Source: Neobacillus mesonae (GTDB taxonomy: Bacteria; Bacillota; Bacilli; Bacillales; Cytobacillaceae). From it: a DNA stretch of 64,000 bases. The position numbers were made by a program, and so were the translations under genes. Where the stretch lies: the NCBI RefSeq assembly GCF_023715155.1, contig NZ_JAMBNQ010000003.1, positions 124,001 to 188,000 of the forward strand. Direction: 5' to 3'. A model generated the notes under the pieces. It was not told the origin of the DNA and searched no databases. It saw only the letters and a list, made by a program, of their open reading frames with translations. Positions 1 to 10,106 of this stretch are shown piece after piece (position 1 is the first letter of the stretch; each line of letters opens with the position of its first letter).

Positions 1-486
1 TTAGTCGGAATTAACCTCTTACGGGAAGGACTGGATATTCCTGAAGTTTCGCTTGTGACGATTCTTGATGCCGACAAGGAAGGATTCCTGCGTTCCGAAC
101 GTTCATTAATCCAGACAATTGGCCGTGCAGCCCGGAATGCCAATGGACGAGTTATCATGTATGCAGACAGGATTACAGACTCTATGGAAAAAGCCATCAG
201 TGAGACGAAACGGCGCCGCAGTATTCAAGAAGAATACAATCTGAAGCATGGAATAACGCCGCAAACCATTCAGAAGGCGATTCGTGATGTTATTCGTGCT
301 ACACATGCGGCAGAAGATAAAGAAGACTATAAACCAAAAATGACATTTGGTAAGATGACGAAGAAGGAAAAAGAGAAAGTAATTGTCGATATGGAAAAGG
401 AAATGAAGGCTGCAGCGAAAGCGCTCGACTTCGAACGTGCTGCCGAGCTGCGTGACCTGCTTTTCGAATTGAAAGCGGAAGGATGA
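1..486 (+). CDS. uvrB: UvrABC system protein B, C-terminal part (partial)
   Basis: This is the 3' end of the excinuclease damage-verification helicase; the reading frame is open from base 1, so the gene begins before the window. About 161 residues are visible. They carry the end of the helicase core ([10 protein letters not shown], then the motif VI stretch QTIGRAARN near nt 112-138). The last ~40 residues form a UVR domain ([15 protein letters not shown]), which contacts UvrC. The stop lies 7 bases before uvrA, so the two are cotranscribed. The call is secure; only the N-terminal part is missing because of the window edge. Confidence 0.97.
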   Translation, partial: LVGINLLREGLDIPEVSLVTILDADKEGFLRSERSLIQTIGRAARNANGRVIMYADRITDSMEKAISETKRRRSIQEEYNLKHGITPQTIQKAIRDVIRATHAAEDKEDYKPKMTFGKMTKKEKEKVIVDMEKEMKAAAKALDFERAAELRDLLFELKAEG

Positions 487-493
487 CGAGCAT

Positions 494-3367
494 ATGGCGA
501 TAGAAAAAATAGTGATTAAAGGCGCCAGAACCAATAATTTAAAAAATGTTGATGTCACCATTCCGAGAGATCAGCTTGTTGTATTAACGGGACTTTCCGG
601 GTCGGGAAAGTCCTCGCTTGCGTTTGATACGATTTATGCCGAAGGACAGCGCCGCTATGTGGAATCATTATCGGCTTATGCCAGGCAATTCCTCGGTCAA
701 ATGGACAAACCTGATGTCGATATGATTGAAGGATTATCACCGGCGATTTCCATTGATCAAAAAACAACAAGCCGCAATCCGCGCTCGACCGTCGGAACGG
801 TAACAGAAATCTATGATTATTTACGATTATTATTTGCCAGGGTCGGACACCCAACCTGTCCAATCCACCATATAGAAATTGCTTCCCAAACGATTGAACA
901 AATGGTTGACCGGATTATGGAATATCCCGAACGGACGAAGATGCAGATTCTAGCTCCAATCATATCCGGGAAAAAAGGAATGCATGTGAAAGTGCTGGAA
1001 GACATTAAAAAACGGGGATTTGTCCGCATCCGTGTGGACGGGGAAATGCTTGACCTTGGCGATGACATTGAATTAGAAAAAAATAAGAAGCATTCCATCG
1101 AAGTAGTAGTAGACCGGATTGTGGTCAAAGAGGGAGTGGAGACCCGGATTGCCGACTCCCTTGAAACAGCGCTTGGTCTTGGTGAAGGAAAGGTAATAGT
1201 AGACGTTATTGGCCAGGAAGAACTCATGTTCAGTGAAAATCATGCCTGTCCAATCTGTGGTTTTTCCATCGGTGAATTGGAACCGCGGATGTTTTCGTTT
1301 AATACCCCGTTTGGTGCCTGCCCGGATTGTGATGGTCTGGGTTCTAAGCTTAAAGTGGATGTTGATTTGGTGATTCCGAATAAAGACCTGACATTGAAGC
1401 AGCATGCGATTGCCCCGTGGGAGCCGACAAGCTCACAATATTATCCACAGCTGCTTGAGGCAGTCTGCAGTCATTACGGTATCGACATGGATATTCCGGT
1501 AAAGGATATACCGGAAAACCTGCTGGAAAAAATCCTTTACGGTTCCGGCAGTGAAAAAATCTATTTCCGTTATGAAAATGATTGGGGCCAAACACGTGAA
1601 GGCTACATTGAATTCGAAGGCGTGATTCGTAATGTGGAGCGCCGCTATAAGGAAACAAGCTCCGATTATATCCGCGAACAAATGGAAAAATACATGGCAG
1701 AGCAGCCATGTCCGAACTGTAAAGGCCATCGCTTAAAAAAGGAAAGCCTGGCTGTCTTGATCAATGGCCATCATATTTCTGAAGTGACGGATTTGTCGAT
1801 TAAAGAAGCACTTAAATTTATGTCTAATTTAGAGCTGTCTGATCAAGAAATCCAGATTGCCAGATTAATTTTAAGGGAAATTGATGAGCGTCTCGGCTTC
1901 CTAGTAAACGTCGGACTGGACTATTTAACAATGAGCCGCAAAGCGGGAACCCTTTCCGGAGGGGAAGCACAGCGAATCCGCCTGGCAACCCAAATCGGTT
2001 CCAGATTAACGGGTGTGTTATATATATTGGATGAGCCATCCATCGGACTTCATCAACGGGATAATGACAAACTCATTGACACATTAAAAAATATGCGGGA
2101 TATCGGCAATACATTAATTGTCGTCGAGCATGATGAAGATACGATGCTTGCAGCTGATTATTTGATTGACATTGGCCCTGGTGCCGGTGAGCATGGCGGT
2201 AAAGTGGTGTCTGCTGGAACCCCGGCAGAAGTCATGGCGGACCCAAATTCATTGACCGGCCAGTATTTATCAGGGAAAAAGTTCATCCCGCTGCCGCTTG
2301 AACGCCGCAAATCGGATGGACGTTACATTGAAATCAAAGGTGCTGCCGAAAATAATTTGAAAAACGTCAATGTCAAAATTCCACTTGGTATGCTGATTGC
2401 TGTTACGGGTGTCTCTGGTTCAGGGAAAAGTTCACTAGTGAATGAGGTCTTGCTAAAATCATTGGCACAAAAACTCAATCGGGCAAAAGCGAAGCCAGGG
2501 GAGCATAAGAGCATCAAAGGGCTGGAACACCTGGAAAAGGTCATCGATATTGATCAGTCGCCGATCGGCCGCACACCACGGTCCAATCCGGCCACCTATA
2601 CCGGCGTATTTGATGATATCCGCGATGTGTTTGCGGCAACAAATGAGTCGAAGGTCCGCGGTTATAAAAAGGGCCGCTTTAGTTTTAATACAAAAGGGGG
2701 CCGCTGTGAAGCCTGCCGCGGCGATGGGATTATCAAAATTGAAATGCACTTTTTACCTGATGTTTATGTTCCTTGTGAGGTGTGCCACGGAAAACGCTAT
2801 AATCGTGAAACACTGGAAGTGAAATACAAAGGTAAGAATATTTCAGATGTGCTGGAAATGACGGTAGAGGAAGCCTTGAGCTTTTTTGAAAACCATCCAA
2901 AAATCAGCCGCAAGCTGCAGACAATTGTGGATGTAGGACTCGGTTATGTCCGGATGGGGCAGCCGGCCACAACATTATCGGGCGGCGAAGCACAGCGCGT
3001 GAAGCTTGCATCTGAGCTGCACCGCCGGTCAAACGGCAAATCGTTCTACATTTTGGATGAACCGACAACAGGTCTTCATGCAGATGATATTTCACGTTTG
3101 CTCATCGTCTTGCAGCGTCTCGTTGAAAATGGCAACACTGTCCTGGTCATCGAGCATAATCTCGATGTGATAAAGGCAGCCGACTATATCATCGACCTTG
3201 GTCCAGAAGGCGGAGACAGAGGCGGTACCATTATCGCGACCGGAACACCGGAAAAAGTTGCGGAGGAGCCGGATTCATATACAGGCAAATACTTAAAGCC
3301 GATCCTCGAAAGAGATCGATTGCGGATGAAACAGCAAATCGAAGATAAAAGTGCAATTAAAGCATAA
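494..3367 (+). CDS. uvrA: Excinuclease ABC subunit A
   Basis: UvrA is the ATP-dependent damage-recognition subunit of nucleotide excision repair. At 957 residues it has the usual family length. It shows the two-ABC-cassette layout: Walker A GLSGSGKS at residues 33-40, a zinc module with two CxxC pairs around 250-280, the first signature [12 protein letters not shown] near 488 and a second Walker [10 protein letters not shown] near 640. A second CxxC zinc module (CEAC...CEVC) lies near 740 and the second signature [12 protein letters not shown] near 830. The start ATG lies 7 bases after the uvrB stop. A strong terminator follows the gene. Confidence 0.99.
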   Translation: MAIEKIVIKGARTNNLKNVDVTIPRDQLVVLTGLSGSGKSSLAFDTIYAEGQRRYVESLSAYARQFLGQMDKPDVDMIEGLSPAISIDQKTTSRNPRSTVGTVTEIYDYLRLLFARVGHPTCPIHHIEIASQTIEQMVDRIMEYPERTKMQILAPIISGKKGMHVKVLEDIKKRGFVRIRVDGEMLDLGDDIELEKNKKHSIEVVVDRIVVKEGVETRIADSLETALGLGEGKVIVDVIGQEELMFSENHACPICGFSIGELEPRMFSFNTPFGACPDCDGLGSKLKVDVDLVIPNKDLTLKQHAIAPWEPTSSQYYPQLLEAVCSHYGIDMDIPVKDIPENLLEKILYGSGSEKIYFRYENDWGQTREGYIEFEGVIRNVERRYKETSSDYIREQMEKYMAEQPCPNCKGHRLKKESLAVLINGHHISEVTDLSIKEALKFMSNLELSDQEIQIARLILREIDERLGFLVNVGLDYLTMSRKAGTLSGGEAQRIRLATQIGSRLTGVLYILDEPSIGLHQRDNDKLIDTLKNMRDIGNTLIVVEHDEDTMLAADYLIDIGPGAGEHGGKVVSAGTPAEVMADPNSLTGQYLSGKKFIPLPLERRKSDGRYIEIKGAAENNLKNVNVKIPLGMLIAVTGVSGSGKSSLVNEVLLKSLAQKLNRAKAKPGEHKSIKGLEHLEKVIDIDQSPIGRTPRSNPATYTGVFDDIRDVFAATNESKVRGYKKGRFSFNTKGGRCEACRGDGIIKIEMHFLPDVYVPCEVCHGKRYNRETLEVKYKGKNISDVLEMTVEEALSFFENHPKISRKLQTIVDVGLGYVRMGQPATTLSGGEAQRVKLASELHRRSNGKSFYILDEPTTGLHADDISRLLIVLQRLVENGNTVLVIEHNLDVIKAADYIIDLGPEGGDRGGTIIATGTPEKVAEEPDSYTGKYLKPILERDRLRMKQQIEDKSAIKA

Positions 3368-3371
3368 ATAA

Positions 3372-3419
3372 GAAAGAGCCGAAACTGACGGTAAAAAGTC
3401 AGTTTTCGGCTCTTTTTTA
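3372..3419 (+). terminator. Rho-independent terminator of uvrBA
   Basis: A stem of AAGAGCCGAAA...TTTTCGGCTCTT closes over a short loop and is followed by a T-rich tail, 7 bases after the uvrA stop. Confidence 0.93.
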
Positions 3420-3429
3420 TATTTGCGAA

Positions 3430-3740
3430 TACGAGGCGCGCGGAATGATTGCGAAATTCGGCGGAAATAAAGGAAAAGCCGGCGGAATAAAGTGCAGAAT
3501 CCGCGGAATAATCGGGGGATTCCGCGGAATAAAAGGTAAATCCCGCGGAATAACCGTGTTCCGATTGTCGGATAGCTCGTCGGCAATCAGCGAAAAAAGC
3601 ATTCCAATTGGCGGATAAGCGCCGGTAATTAGCGGAAGGCAAATCAATCAGCGAAGCGGATCCTCCCTTCAAAGGCCATGCGGAAAAATCGGGCTATACC
3701 ACATCCGAGGAATAAAAGATAAATCCCGCGGAATTCCCCA
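3430..3740. repeat. Cluster of GCGGAATAA short interspersed motifs
   Basis: This gene-free stretch holds at least eight variants of (CC)GCGGAATAA, spaced irregularly by roughly 12-30 bases: near 3437, 3461, 3482, 3502, 3532, 3544, 3708 and 3725. Some copies abut to form CCGCGG palindromes. ORFs through it translate into repetitive peptides and look spurious. A related, smaller cluster lies at 42185-42300. The function is unknown. Confidence 0.7.
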
Positions 3741-3811
3741 AATCTCCAGCAGAAACTTCATTTGAAAACCAATAATTATCCAACTAATGTAAAATAGTAG
3801 GAAAAATAGTA

Positions 3812-3837
3812 GGAAACTTTCACTCTCCTGAATCGTA
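3812..3837 (+). promoter_or_regulatory. Sigma-W type promoter for the yvl operon
   Basis: The -35 element GGAAAC (3812-3817) and the -10 element CGTA (3834-3837) are separated by 16 bases. This matches the sigma-W consensus TGAAAC-N16/17-CGTA. It lies 27 bases before the yvlA start. In B. subtilis the yvl operon is a member of the sigma-W envelope-stress regulon, which agrees with this reading. Confidence 0.82.
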
Positions 3838-3864
3838 GATATACTATAGAAGGGATGGGACGAG

Positions 3865-4179
3865 ATGGAGAGTAGAAAGGTACTTTCAAGTTTATGTTAT
3901 TTCAGCATTTTTTTTGCGGGATTTATTTTTCCGTTTATCGTATGGCTTGCAAGCAGTGATTCGGTGACCAAGGAGCATGCCAAAAAATCGTTAATATCCC
4001 ATTTGATTCCAATCATTCCAACAATTTTTGTTGTGTTTGCAGTTATATTTGAAATGGTTAATTTTCAAAACGAGGTTCCTATTTTAACGGTGATCAGCAT
4101 GATTATTACAGCAGTTGTCTGGATTATAATCGTCATTTATAACATTATAAAAGGCGTAAAGGTACTGATGACTGAATAA
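3865..4179 (+). CDS. yvlA: DUF4870-like small membrane protein (YvlA-type)
   Basis: A 104-residue protein with three hydrophobic segments (about residues 10-30, 46-66 and 75-95), typical of the Tic20-like/DUF4870 family. No catalytic motif is visible and the biochemical role is unknown. It is the first gene after a sigma-W promoter and is followed at once by yvlB and yvlD, as in B. subtilis, so a role in envelope stress is inferred from context. The family assignment rests on the hydrophobic pattern and gene position. Confidence 0.7.
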   Translation: MESRKVLSSLCYFSIFFAGFIFPFIVWLASSDSVTKEHAKKSLISHLIPIIPTIFVVFAVIFEMVNFQNEVPILTVISMIITAVVWIIIVIYNIIKGVKVLMTE

Positions 4180-4216
4180 AATGAAATGGGTAAAAATTCA
4201 CTTTGGGGGGGTTAAT

Positions 4217-5320
4217 ATGAAAGAGGAACGTAAACGAATTTTAAAAATGGTGGAAGAGGGGAAATTGACGGTTGATGAGGCATTAACTTTAATGGAAGAA
4301 TTAGAAAAAGCTCAGCAGACTGCTAACGAGAAAAAAGAACAAATCATCAACGAACTTTCCACAGTGGTAAAATTTGAAGAGGCCAAGAAGGAAGATCCGT
4401 TTCAAGCAAAATATCAATCGACAAAGGATAAAATCTTTGATTTTGTCGATTCCGCTTTGAAAAAGATAAAAGAAATTGATTTTGATTTTAATTTTGGGAA
4501 ATCGGTAGAGATTTCTCATATTTTCCATCACGGCGATGTTGAACTGAAGAATATTGATATTGATATTGCGAATGGATCGGTTAAAATCGCTGTCTGGGAC
4601 CAGCCGGATGTGCGGGTGGAATGTCAGGCGAAGGTATTCCGGGTGGAAAACCAGGATCAGGCACGCCATAATTTCCTCCGTGATGTAGTATTTGCGGTTG
4701 AGGGACAAAAGTTAAAATTTAACACCCAGCAAAAATGGATGAAAGTCGATGCAGTCATGTTTGTTCCAAAAGCTCAGTATGAGCATTTGAGAATCAGGCT
4801 TTTTAATGGCCCGATTACCGGCAGTGATATGATGGTGGATGACCTCCATGTGAAAACAGCCAATGGGAAAATTCAGCTTGACCGCATCTATGGAAAAAGG
4901 GGAGAGATCGAAACGGCTAACGGGAAAATCGATGTTCTTACCAGTAATATGAACGAACTTGAGGCAGAAACGATTAATGGTGCCATCAGGCTTGAAGGTG
5001 ATTTTAAAAAGACAGAAGCCCAATCATTCAATGGGAATATCAGTTACAACCTAAGCGGCAGCCGATGTGAGTGGATCCATGCCAAAACAACATCCGGCAC
5101 CATTGACGTTTTTGTTCCCGAGATTCTGCCGGTGAATGGTGAACTGAAAACCAATTTAGGGGGCTTTAATCTGAAGTTGACCGGGGTGCAAATTCTTGAG
5201 GAGAAAAGCGAGATGATTCAAAAATTACTTCGCTTTCAATCCGTCAACCAAACAGATCAAATGGTAAAAATCTATGCTGAAACCAAAACAGGATCTATCA
5301 GCCTGCAAAAAGCAGAATAA
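4217..5320 (+). CDS. yvlB: DUF4097 beta-helix protein with N-terminal SHOCT-like segment (YvlB-type)
   Basis: The start is placed at the ATG at 4217, preceded by a G-rich ribosome site (GGGGGGG); an upstream in-frame ATG at 4181 has none. The 367-residue product begins with a short helical segment (RILKMVEEGKLTVDEALTLM) as in bactofilin/SHOCT-like domains. A charged linker and a repetitive beta-rich half follow, with recurring NGxI units (TANGKIQL, TANGKIDV, TINGAIRL, SFNGNISY), the DUF4097 hallmark. It is probably an envelope-stress adhesin/scaffold-like protein. It shares the sigma-W operon with yvlA and yvlD. Confidence 0.8.
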   Translation: MKEERKRILKMVEEGKLTVDEALTLMEELEKAQQTANEKKEQIINELSTVVKFEEAKKEDPFQAKYQSTKDKIFDFVDSALKKIKEIDFDFNFGKSVEISHIFHHGDVELKNIDIDIANGSVKIAVWDQPDVRVECQAKVFRVENQDQARHNFLRDVVFAVEGQKLKFNTQQKWMKVDAVMFVPKAQYEHLRIRLFNGPITGSDMMVDDLHVKTANGKIQLDRIYGKRGEIETANGKIDVLTSNMNELEAETINGAIRLEGDFKKTEAQSFNGNISYNLSGSRCEWIHAKTTSGTIDVFVPEILPVNGELKTNLGGFNLKLTGVQILEEKSEMIQKLLRFQSVNQTDQMVKIYAETKTGSISLQKAE

Positions 5321-5338
5321 GTAAGGGGATTGTTTCAT

Positions 5339-5707
5339 ATGAGATGGCTCATTGGATGCATCATTAATGCAGTATTGTTTATGGCACTGTCCGGCTATTT
5401 TCATGACAGCTTTTATCTCTCAGGCTTCTCAGCGGCTCTGCAGGCAAGTATTTTATTGTCCATTTTGAATGTCCTGGTCCGCCCGCTCTTGATTTTGTTT
5501 ACTCTGCCTGTGACAATCTTAACGATGGGATTTTTCTTGTTTGTGATTAATGCCATTACATTGGAGCTGACCGATTATTTAATGGGCAGTACCTTTGAGA
5601 TTGATGGTTTTGGTATGGCATTGTTTTTTGCTGTACTGATGTCACTTGTCAACCTGGTAATTCAAAAAACCATACTAGAGCCATCCAGGTACTCTAAAAA
5701 GAAATAA
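5339..5707 (+). CDS. yvlD: Phage holin family 4 superfamily membrane protein (YvlD-type)
   Basis: A 122-residue protein with four hydrophobic segments and the conserved VRPLLILFTLPVTILTMG stretch of the YvlD/DUF360 family. The ATG at 5339 sits 10 bases after the AAGGGGA site and is preferred to the TTG at 5330, which nearly touches that site. It ends the yvl operon before a terminator. A PspC-like yvlC gene, present between yvlB and yvlD in B. subtilis, is absent: only 18 bases separate yvlB from this gene. Confidence 0.88.
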   Translation: MRWLIGCIINAVLFMALSGYFHDSFYLSGFSAALQASILLSILNVLVRPLLILFTLPVTILTMGFFLFVINAITLELTDYLMGSTFEIDGFGMALFFAVLMSLVNLVIQKTILEPSRYSKKK

Positions 5708-5709
5708 CA

Positions 5710-5748
5710 AAAGATGCGTACTTTTAAAAGGTATGCATCTTTTTTTAA
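5710..5748 (+). terminator. Rho-independent terminator after yvlD
   Basis: A stem AAGATGCGTACTTTT / AAAAGGTATGCATCTT with a following T run starts 3 bases after the yvlD stop. Confidence 0.88.
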
Positions 5749-5844
5749 TTCCTGAAAGTATGGTTCTTGCGAGAAAAATGGTAAAATGAAAAAAATGAAT
5801 TTATTAGAAAAATTATCGCAGTTGTTTTAAGGAGGATATCATTC

Positions 5845-6786
5845 TTGCCAAAGGTACGTACTAAAGATATTTTAGAAAAATTTAATCTCGAATTAATAAG
5901 TGGTGAAGAGGGGATCAACCGCCCCATTACGATGAGTGATATTTCTCGTCCAGGTATTGAAATGGCTGGGTATTTTGAATTTTACCCGGCTGAGCGAATT
6001 CAGTTATTAGGAATGACAGAGCTGACATTTTATGAGGCACTTTCGAATCGGGATAAAGTAACAAGAATGGAACAATTATGCACGGATATCACCCCGGCGA
6101 TTATTATTACCAGGGGATTGGACGTGCCTCCCGAGTTAATTGAAGCATCTGAAAGGGAATCAGTTCCAGTTCTCAGAGCAAATATGAAAACCACCCGGTT
6201 CTCCAGCCGCCTGACCAATTTTTTGGAAAGTAAGCTTGCTCCGACAACTGCCGTACATGGAGTATTGGTGGATATATATGGAATTGGGGTTTTGATTACC
6301 GGAAAAAGCGGTGTCGGAAAAAGTGAGACGGCCCTTGAATTGGTAAAGCGCGGCCACAGGCTGGTTGCTGATGACTGCGTCGAAATTCGTCAGGAAGACC
6401 AAGACACATTAGTCGGGACCTCTCCGGAATTAATTGAACATTTACTTGAAATTCGCGGCTTAGGGATTATTAATGTAATGACCTTGTTTGGAGCGGGTGC
6501 AGTCCGCAGCAATAAGAGGATAACACTGGTCATTAACTTAGAACTCTGGGACCCTAAAAAACAGTATGACCGCCTGGGACTTGATGAGGAAAAAATGAAA
6601 ATTATTGATACTGAGGTAACGAAGCTGACAGTTCCGGTCCGGCCAGGCCGAAACCTCGCTGTTATTATCGAAGTGGCGGCGATGAATTACCGCTTGAAAC
6701 GAATGGGAGTTAATGCAGCACAGCAATTTACAGACCGTCTATCTGATGTTATTGAAGATGCAGATCATGAACAGGAAGATATGTAA
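5845..6786 (+). CDS. hprK: HPr kinase/phosphorylase
   Basis: This bifunctional enzyme phosphorylates and dephosphorylates Ser46 of HPr and Crh and is the sensor of carbon catabolite repression. The Walker A GKSGVGKS is at residues 153-160. The HPrK signature ([20 protein letters not shown]) lies just after residue 200, and the DD of LVADDCVEI follows the P-loop. It starts with TTG at 5845, 8 bases after a perfect AAGGAGGA. The length of 313 residues is normal. Its substrate Crh is encoded at 23572. It heads an hprK-lgt-yvoD-ppaX-yvoF operon. Confidence 0.98.
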   Translation: MPKVRTKDILEKFNLELISGEEGINRPITMSDISRPGIEMAGYFEFYPAERIQLLGMTELTFYEALSNRDKVTRMEQLCTDITPAIIITRGLDVPPELIEASERESVPVLRANMKTTRFSSRLTNFLESKLAPTTAVHGVLVDIYGIGVLITGKSGVGKSETALELVKRGHRLVADDCVEIRQEDQDTLVGTSPELIEHLLEIRGLGIINVMTLFGAGAVRSNKRITLVINLELWDPKKQYDRLGLDEEKMKIIDTEVTKLTVPVRPGRNLAVIIEVAAMNYRLKRMGVNAAQQFTDRLSDVIEDADHEQEDM

Positions 6787-6804
6787 TAGGAAGAGGAGAA
6801 TGAA

Positions 6805-7623
6805 ATGAACGAGAATATTAAGCCGCTAGATCCGATTGCGTTTTATCTTGGCCCGATTCCAGTGCATTGGTATGGAGTAATAATTGGATCCGGGCTTGCA
6901 CTAGGTCTTTATATTGCAATCCGGGAAGCAAATCGAAGAAAATTGCCGCAGGATACGTTTGCGGATTTAATGCTATGGGCGATTCCGATAGCGATTATTT
7001 CAGCTCGAATCTATTATGTTATTTTTGAATGGGGTTATTATTCACAGCACCCGGCGGATATCCCAAAAATCTGGGGCGGCGGGATTGCGATTCACGGAGC
7101 GCTGATTGGTGCTGTTATCACGACGATTATTTTCACAAGGAAACGGGGAATTTCCTTTTGGAAGCTTGCGGATATTGCAGCACCAAGTATTATTCTAGGA
7201 CAGGCCATTGGCCGCTGGGGCAATTTTATGAACCAGGAAGCACATGGACGAGAAGTGACACGGTCATTCCTCGAAAACCTGCATCTGCCTGATTTTATTG
7301 TTAATCAAATGTATATAAATGGAACCTATTATCACCCGACTTTCCTGTATGAATCCGTTTGGGATTTTGCCGGCTTTATCCTTTTGATGCTGCTGAGAAA
7401 AGTAAACTTGCGCCGTGGTGAATTATTCCTTTCCTATGTCATTTGGTATTCAATCGGCCGTTTCTTTGTAGAAGGCATGAGAACGGACAGTTTGATGCTC
7501 GGCAGCCTTCGGATGGCGCAAACCATTTCAATTGCACTTGTCGTTGTTTCCATTCTTATACTCATATACCGCCGGAAACAAGGTCTCTCCGATGTCCGTT
7601 ATTTAGATGGAACCAATAAATAA
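6805..7623 (+). CDS. lgt: Prolipoprotein diacylglyceryl transferase
   Basis: Lgt transfers diacylglycerol from phosphatidylglycerol to the lipobox cysteine of prolipoproteins at the membrane. The 272-residue product has about seven membrane segments. It carries the family signature [13 protein letters not shown] (around residues 135-150), the early active-site HG motif in [10 protein letters not shown], and the C-terminal [12 protein letters not shown] stretch. It lies 18 bases after hprK in the same operon. One predicted substrate, the lipoprotein at 49296, is in this window. Confidence 0.97.
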   Translation: MNENIKPLDPIAFYLGPIPVHWYGVIIGSGLALGLYIAIREANRRKLPQDTFADLMLWAIPIAIISARIYYVIFEWGYYSQHPADIPKIWGGGIAIHGALIGAVITTIIFTRKRGISFWKLADIAAPSIILGQAIGRWGNFMNQEAHGREVTRSFLENLHLPDFIVNQMYINGTYYHPTFLYESVWDFAGFILLMLLRKVNLRRGELFLSYVIWYSIGRFFVEGMRTDSLMLGSLRMAQTISIALVVVSILILIYRRKQGLSDVRYLDGTNK

Positions 7624-7641
7624 AGAGGAGTATTAGGGGAA

Positions 7642-8613
7642 ATGCTTCTACATTCAGTAAAAAAGGGAATTCTGGCTGGTTTCAAAACGACTTGGACATT
7701 AGGGAAAATTATTTTCCCCGTTACCCTTGTTGTCGCTGTATTACAGTATACGCCTGTTTTACCATGGATCATTAAGCTGTTAACCCCGGTGATGAAGCTG
7801 ATTGGCTTGTCAGGGGATGCAGCCATTCCGCTTGTACTTGGAAATATGCTGAACCTTTATGCCGGAATCGGTGCGATTATTACGCTTGATTTTTCCGTTA
7901 AAGAAGTATTTATCTTAGCAGTGATGCTGAGTTTTTCGCATAATTTATTCATTGAATCTGGGGTAGCCATGAAAGCAGGTGTGAAGCTTTGGGTGATCCT
8001 TACAACCAGGCTTGGACTGGCATTTATTTCAGCTGCTGTCATTAACCTTGTCTGGCATGGCGGCGGAGAGCCTGCCAAATATGGCTTGATTGAAGCAAAA
8101 TCAGAACCGGCGGCAAGTTTTGCGGGGATTTTACTCGAAGGCTTGGAAAAAGCAGGACTCGGCATTTTGCAGCTCGCTATGATTGTTATTCCGTTAATGC
8201 TTGTCATTCAAATTTTAAAAGACTTACAGTGGCTGCAAAAATTTTCAAAGGCTATGTCTCCTGTCACCCGCTCACTGGGCATGCAGGAAAATACATCAAC
8301 GACAATGGCAGCCGGTCTCATTTTTGGCCTTGCCTACGGCGCAGGAGTTATGATTCAGGCTGTCCAAGAAGATGGTGTCAGCAAAAAAGATATTACATTA
8401 GCCTTTATATTTCTTGTCGCCTGCCATGCTGTAGTAGAGGATACGCTAATTTTTGTCCCTCTCGGCATTCCTGTATGGCCCTTGTTTTTAATAAGAGTAG
8501 GAGTTGCCATTACATTGACCTTAATAGTTGGGACGATTTGGAGGCGGACCGGCAAGTTAAGAAAAAGAAAGGAAGCATCTTATGACAAAACAAATCACGA
8601 CTCTACTATTTGA
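7642..8613 (+). CDS. yvoD: Nucleoside-recognition (Gate) domain membrane protein, YvoD-type
   Basis: A 323-residue polytopic membrane protein made of two similar halves. Each has the Gate/nucleoside-recognition pattern, with long hydrophobic helices at about 20-40, 60-110, 125-150, 180-200, 230-255 and 280-300. The family includes spore maturation proteins SpmA/SpmB and transporter-like proteins; the substrate is unknown. Its end overlaps ppaX by 32 bases, so the two are translationally linked. The name follows position in the conserved hprK operon. Confidence 0.85.
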   Translation: MLLHSVKKGILAGFKTTWTLGKIIFPVTLVVAVLQYTPVLPWIIKLLTPVMKLIGLSGDAAIPLVLGNMLNLYAGIGAIITLDFSVKEVFILAVMLSFSHNLFIESGVAMKAGVKLWVILTTRLGLAFISAAVINLVWHGGGEPAKYGLIEAKSEPAASFAGILLEGLEKAGLGILQLAMIVIPLMLVIQILKDLQWLQKFSKAMSPVTRSLGMQENTSTTMAAGLIFGLAYGAGVMIQAVQEDGVSKKDITLAFIFLVACHAVVEDTLIFVPLGIPVWPLFLIRVGVAITLTLIVGTIWRRTGKLRKRKEASYDKTNHDSTI

Positions 8614-9226
8614 TTTAGATGGAACCTTAATTGATACAAATGAACTGATTGTCGCTTCATATCTGCACACGCTTGAAAAATATTATCCAGGCAAATTTGG
8701 AAGAGAGGATGTTCTGCCATTTATGGGTCCTACCCTTGATGAGGCTTTTGGGAGCATCGACCCAGACCGTGTAGAAGAATTGGTGAAAGACTACCGGGCA
8801 TATAACCTCTCTGAACATGACAATCTTGTCAAGGAATTTCCCGGGGTATATGAAACAGTGAAAACATTAAAGGAAAAAGGATATAAGCTTGGGGTAGTAA
8901 CAACGAAACGCTTTGATACTGCTTTAAGGGGATTGCGATTAATGAAGCTTGATTCTTTTTTTGATGTCATCATCGCGATTGATCAGGTTGAAAAAGTGAA
9001 GCCGGACCCTGAACCGATTTTTAAAGCATTAGAAAAGCTTGGTTCAACACCTGATGAAGCCATCATGGTCGGGGATAACTATCATGATATAGAAGGCGGA
9101 AAAAATGCGGGCACATTAACAGCTGGCGTCGCCTGGTCGCTTAAAGGCAGGGACTTTCTTGCTAAATACAAACCAGATTATATCCTGGAAGAGATGCCGG
9201 ATTTACTGACCATCTTAGAGGTGTAA
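8582..9226 (+). CDS. ppaX: Pyrophosphatase PpaX (HAD family)
   Basis: This HAD phosphatase hydrolyses pyrophosphate, in particular the PPi released when HPrK dephosphorylates P-Ser-HPr, so its place in the hprK operon is functional. HAD motif I is [13 protein letters not shown] (residues 10-22), motif II is in VVTTK, and motifs III/IV are KPDPEP and [12 protein letters not shown]. The 214 residues fit the family. RBS AAAGGAAG precedes the start. The gene begins inside yvoD and ends 2 bases before the next gene. Confidence 0.95.
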   Translation: MTKQITTLLFDLDGTLIDTNELIVASYLHTLEKYYPGKFGREDVLPFMGPTLDEAFGSIDPDRVEELVKDYRAYNLSEHDNLVKEFPGVYETVKTLKEKGYKLGVVTTKRFDTALRGLRLMKLDSFFDVIIAIDQVEKVKPDPEPIFKALEKLGSTPDEAIMVGDNYHDIEGGKNAGTLTAGVAWSLKGRDFLAKYKPDYILEEMPDLLTILEV

Positions 9227-9228
9227 AA

Positions 9229-9759
9229 ATGAGAAAGACAACCCGCTATCGTGTAGAAGGGGCCAACTCCCTCTGGCATGTCTATAAAACTGTTCCTTTC
9301 TGGAAAGTGGTAAAAAACTTTGTCGTCATTCAGATGGCACGGTACACCCCTTTTTTGGGGATGAAAAATTGGCTTTACCGTACGTTTCTTGGCATGAAGG
9401 TGGGAGAAGAGACCTCTTTTGCGTTAATGGTCATGCTGGATGTAATGTTTCCGGAAAAAATCAGGGTTGGACGCAATACGGTTATTGGGTATAACACGAC
9501 CATTCTGGCACACGAGTACCTGATTAAAGAATATCGTTTGGGAGATGTGGTAATCGGTGATGCTGTGATGATTGGTGCGAATACCACCATCATGCCGGGT
9601 ATCACAATCGGTGACGGTGCCATTGTCTCGGCCGGCACCCTTGTACATAAGGATGTCCCTTCAGGAAGCTTTGTCGGCGGAAACCCGATGCGGATGATCT
9701 ATACGAAGGAGCAGCTTGCCGAACGATGGGCGGATGATGAGATTTACGGAAAAAAATGA
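9229..9759 (+). CDS. yvoF: Acyltransferase with left-handed beta-helix (YvoF-type)
   Basis: A 176-residue hexapeptide-repeat acyltransferase related to maltose/galactoside O-acetyltransferases. Isoleucine-rich hexapeptide turns run through residues 75-150 (IRVGRNTVIGYNTTI, VVIGDAVMIGANTTIMPG). The C-terminal GGNPMRMI motif is typical of the family. The acceptor is unknown. It is the last gene of the hprK operon and is followed by a terminator. Confidence 0.88.
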   Translation: MRKTTRYRVEGANSLWHVYKTVPFWKVVKNFVVIQMARYTPFLGMKNWLYRTFLGMKVGEETSFALMVMLDVMFPEKIRVGRNTVIGYNTTILAHEYLIKEYRLGDVVIGDAVMIGANTTIMPGITIGDGAIVSAGTLVHKDVPSGSFVGGNPMRMIYTKEQLAERWADDEIYGKK

Positions 9760-9760
9760 A

Positions 9761-9799
9761 AAAGTCTGGTCTATCTTTTTTTTGACCGGACTTTTTTTA
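9761..9799 (+). terminator. Rho-independent terminator of the hprK operon
   Basis: A stem AAAGTCTGGTC / GACCGGACTTT with a T-rich tail overlaps the end of yvoF by a few bases of context. Confidence 0.9.
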
Positions 9800-9800
9800 T

Positions 9801-10106
9801 AAGGCTGTTAAAGAGTGGTGTTGATTTTTTATACCCCTGTTGATTGCAGCGGAAGGCACGAAGACTCCTCGTAAATGCGAACGCATTTCCTTCGTGGTGG
9901 GCGGATTCAATGATGTTAATTCAGTGTCCTGCGGGGGTGCGTGCCAGGGGAGACCCCGAAGGCGTTAGCGCCGAGGAGGCTCCACGGAACTCCCGCGAAC
10001 CGCTTGTGCCTCCTTCTAAAAGCTATCGCTTTTAGTCGTGCGATGCCCATGCTGACGAAGACTTCCTTGTGGAGCAAAATCAACAGCCAAGTTTAACATA
10101 GCCTTT
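9801..10106. repeat. MITE-like intergenic repeat with terminal inverted repeats, copy 1
   Basis: The 5' end reads AAGGCTGTTAAA...GTTGATTTT. The 3' end is its imperfect reverse complement (AAAATCAACAGCC...TTTAACATAGCCTT). The interior is GC-richer than the surroundings. The last ~110 bases (from AGCTATCGCTTTTAGTCGTG) recur nearly unchanged in a shorter copy at 45317-45492. It resembles the abundant Bacillus intergenic repeats of the type 'GTTGATT-GGAGCGGAAGGC...'. Small ORFs inside it are not credible genes. Confidence 0.8.

Noticed and set aside
3184-3672. 162-aa minus-strand ORF and overlapping ORFs at 3293-3647
   Set aside because: They run antisense to the uvrA end and through the GCGGAATAA cluster; the repetitive Ile/Pro/Arg peptides are a translation of the repeats and have no good ribosome site.
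3430-3740. CRISPR array
   Set aside because: Units are about 10 bases, irregularly spaced, with no unique spacers of constant length.
9844-10035. 63-aa ORF inside the 9801-10106 repeat
   Set aside because: The repeat is non-coding in its second copy and the frame is not kept.
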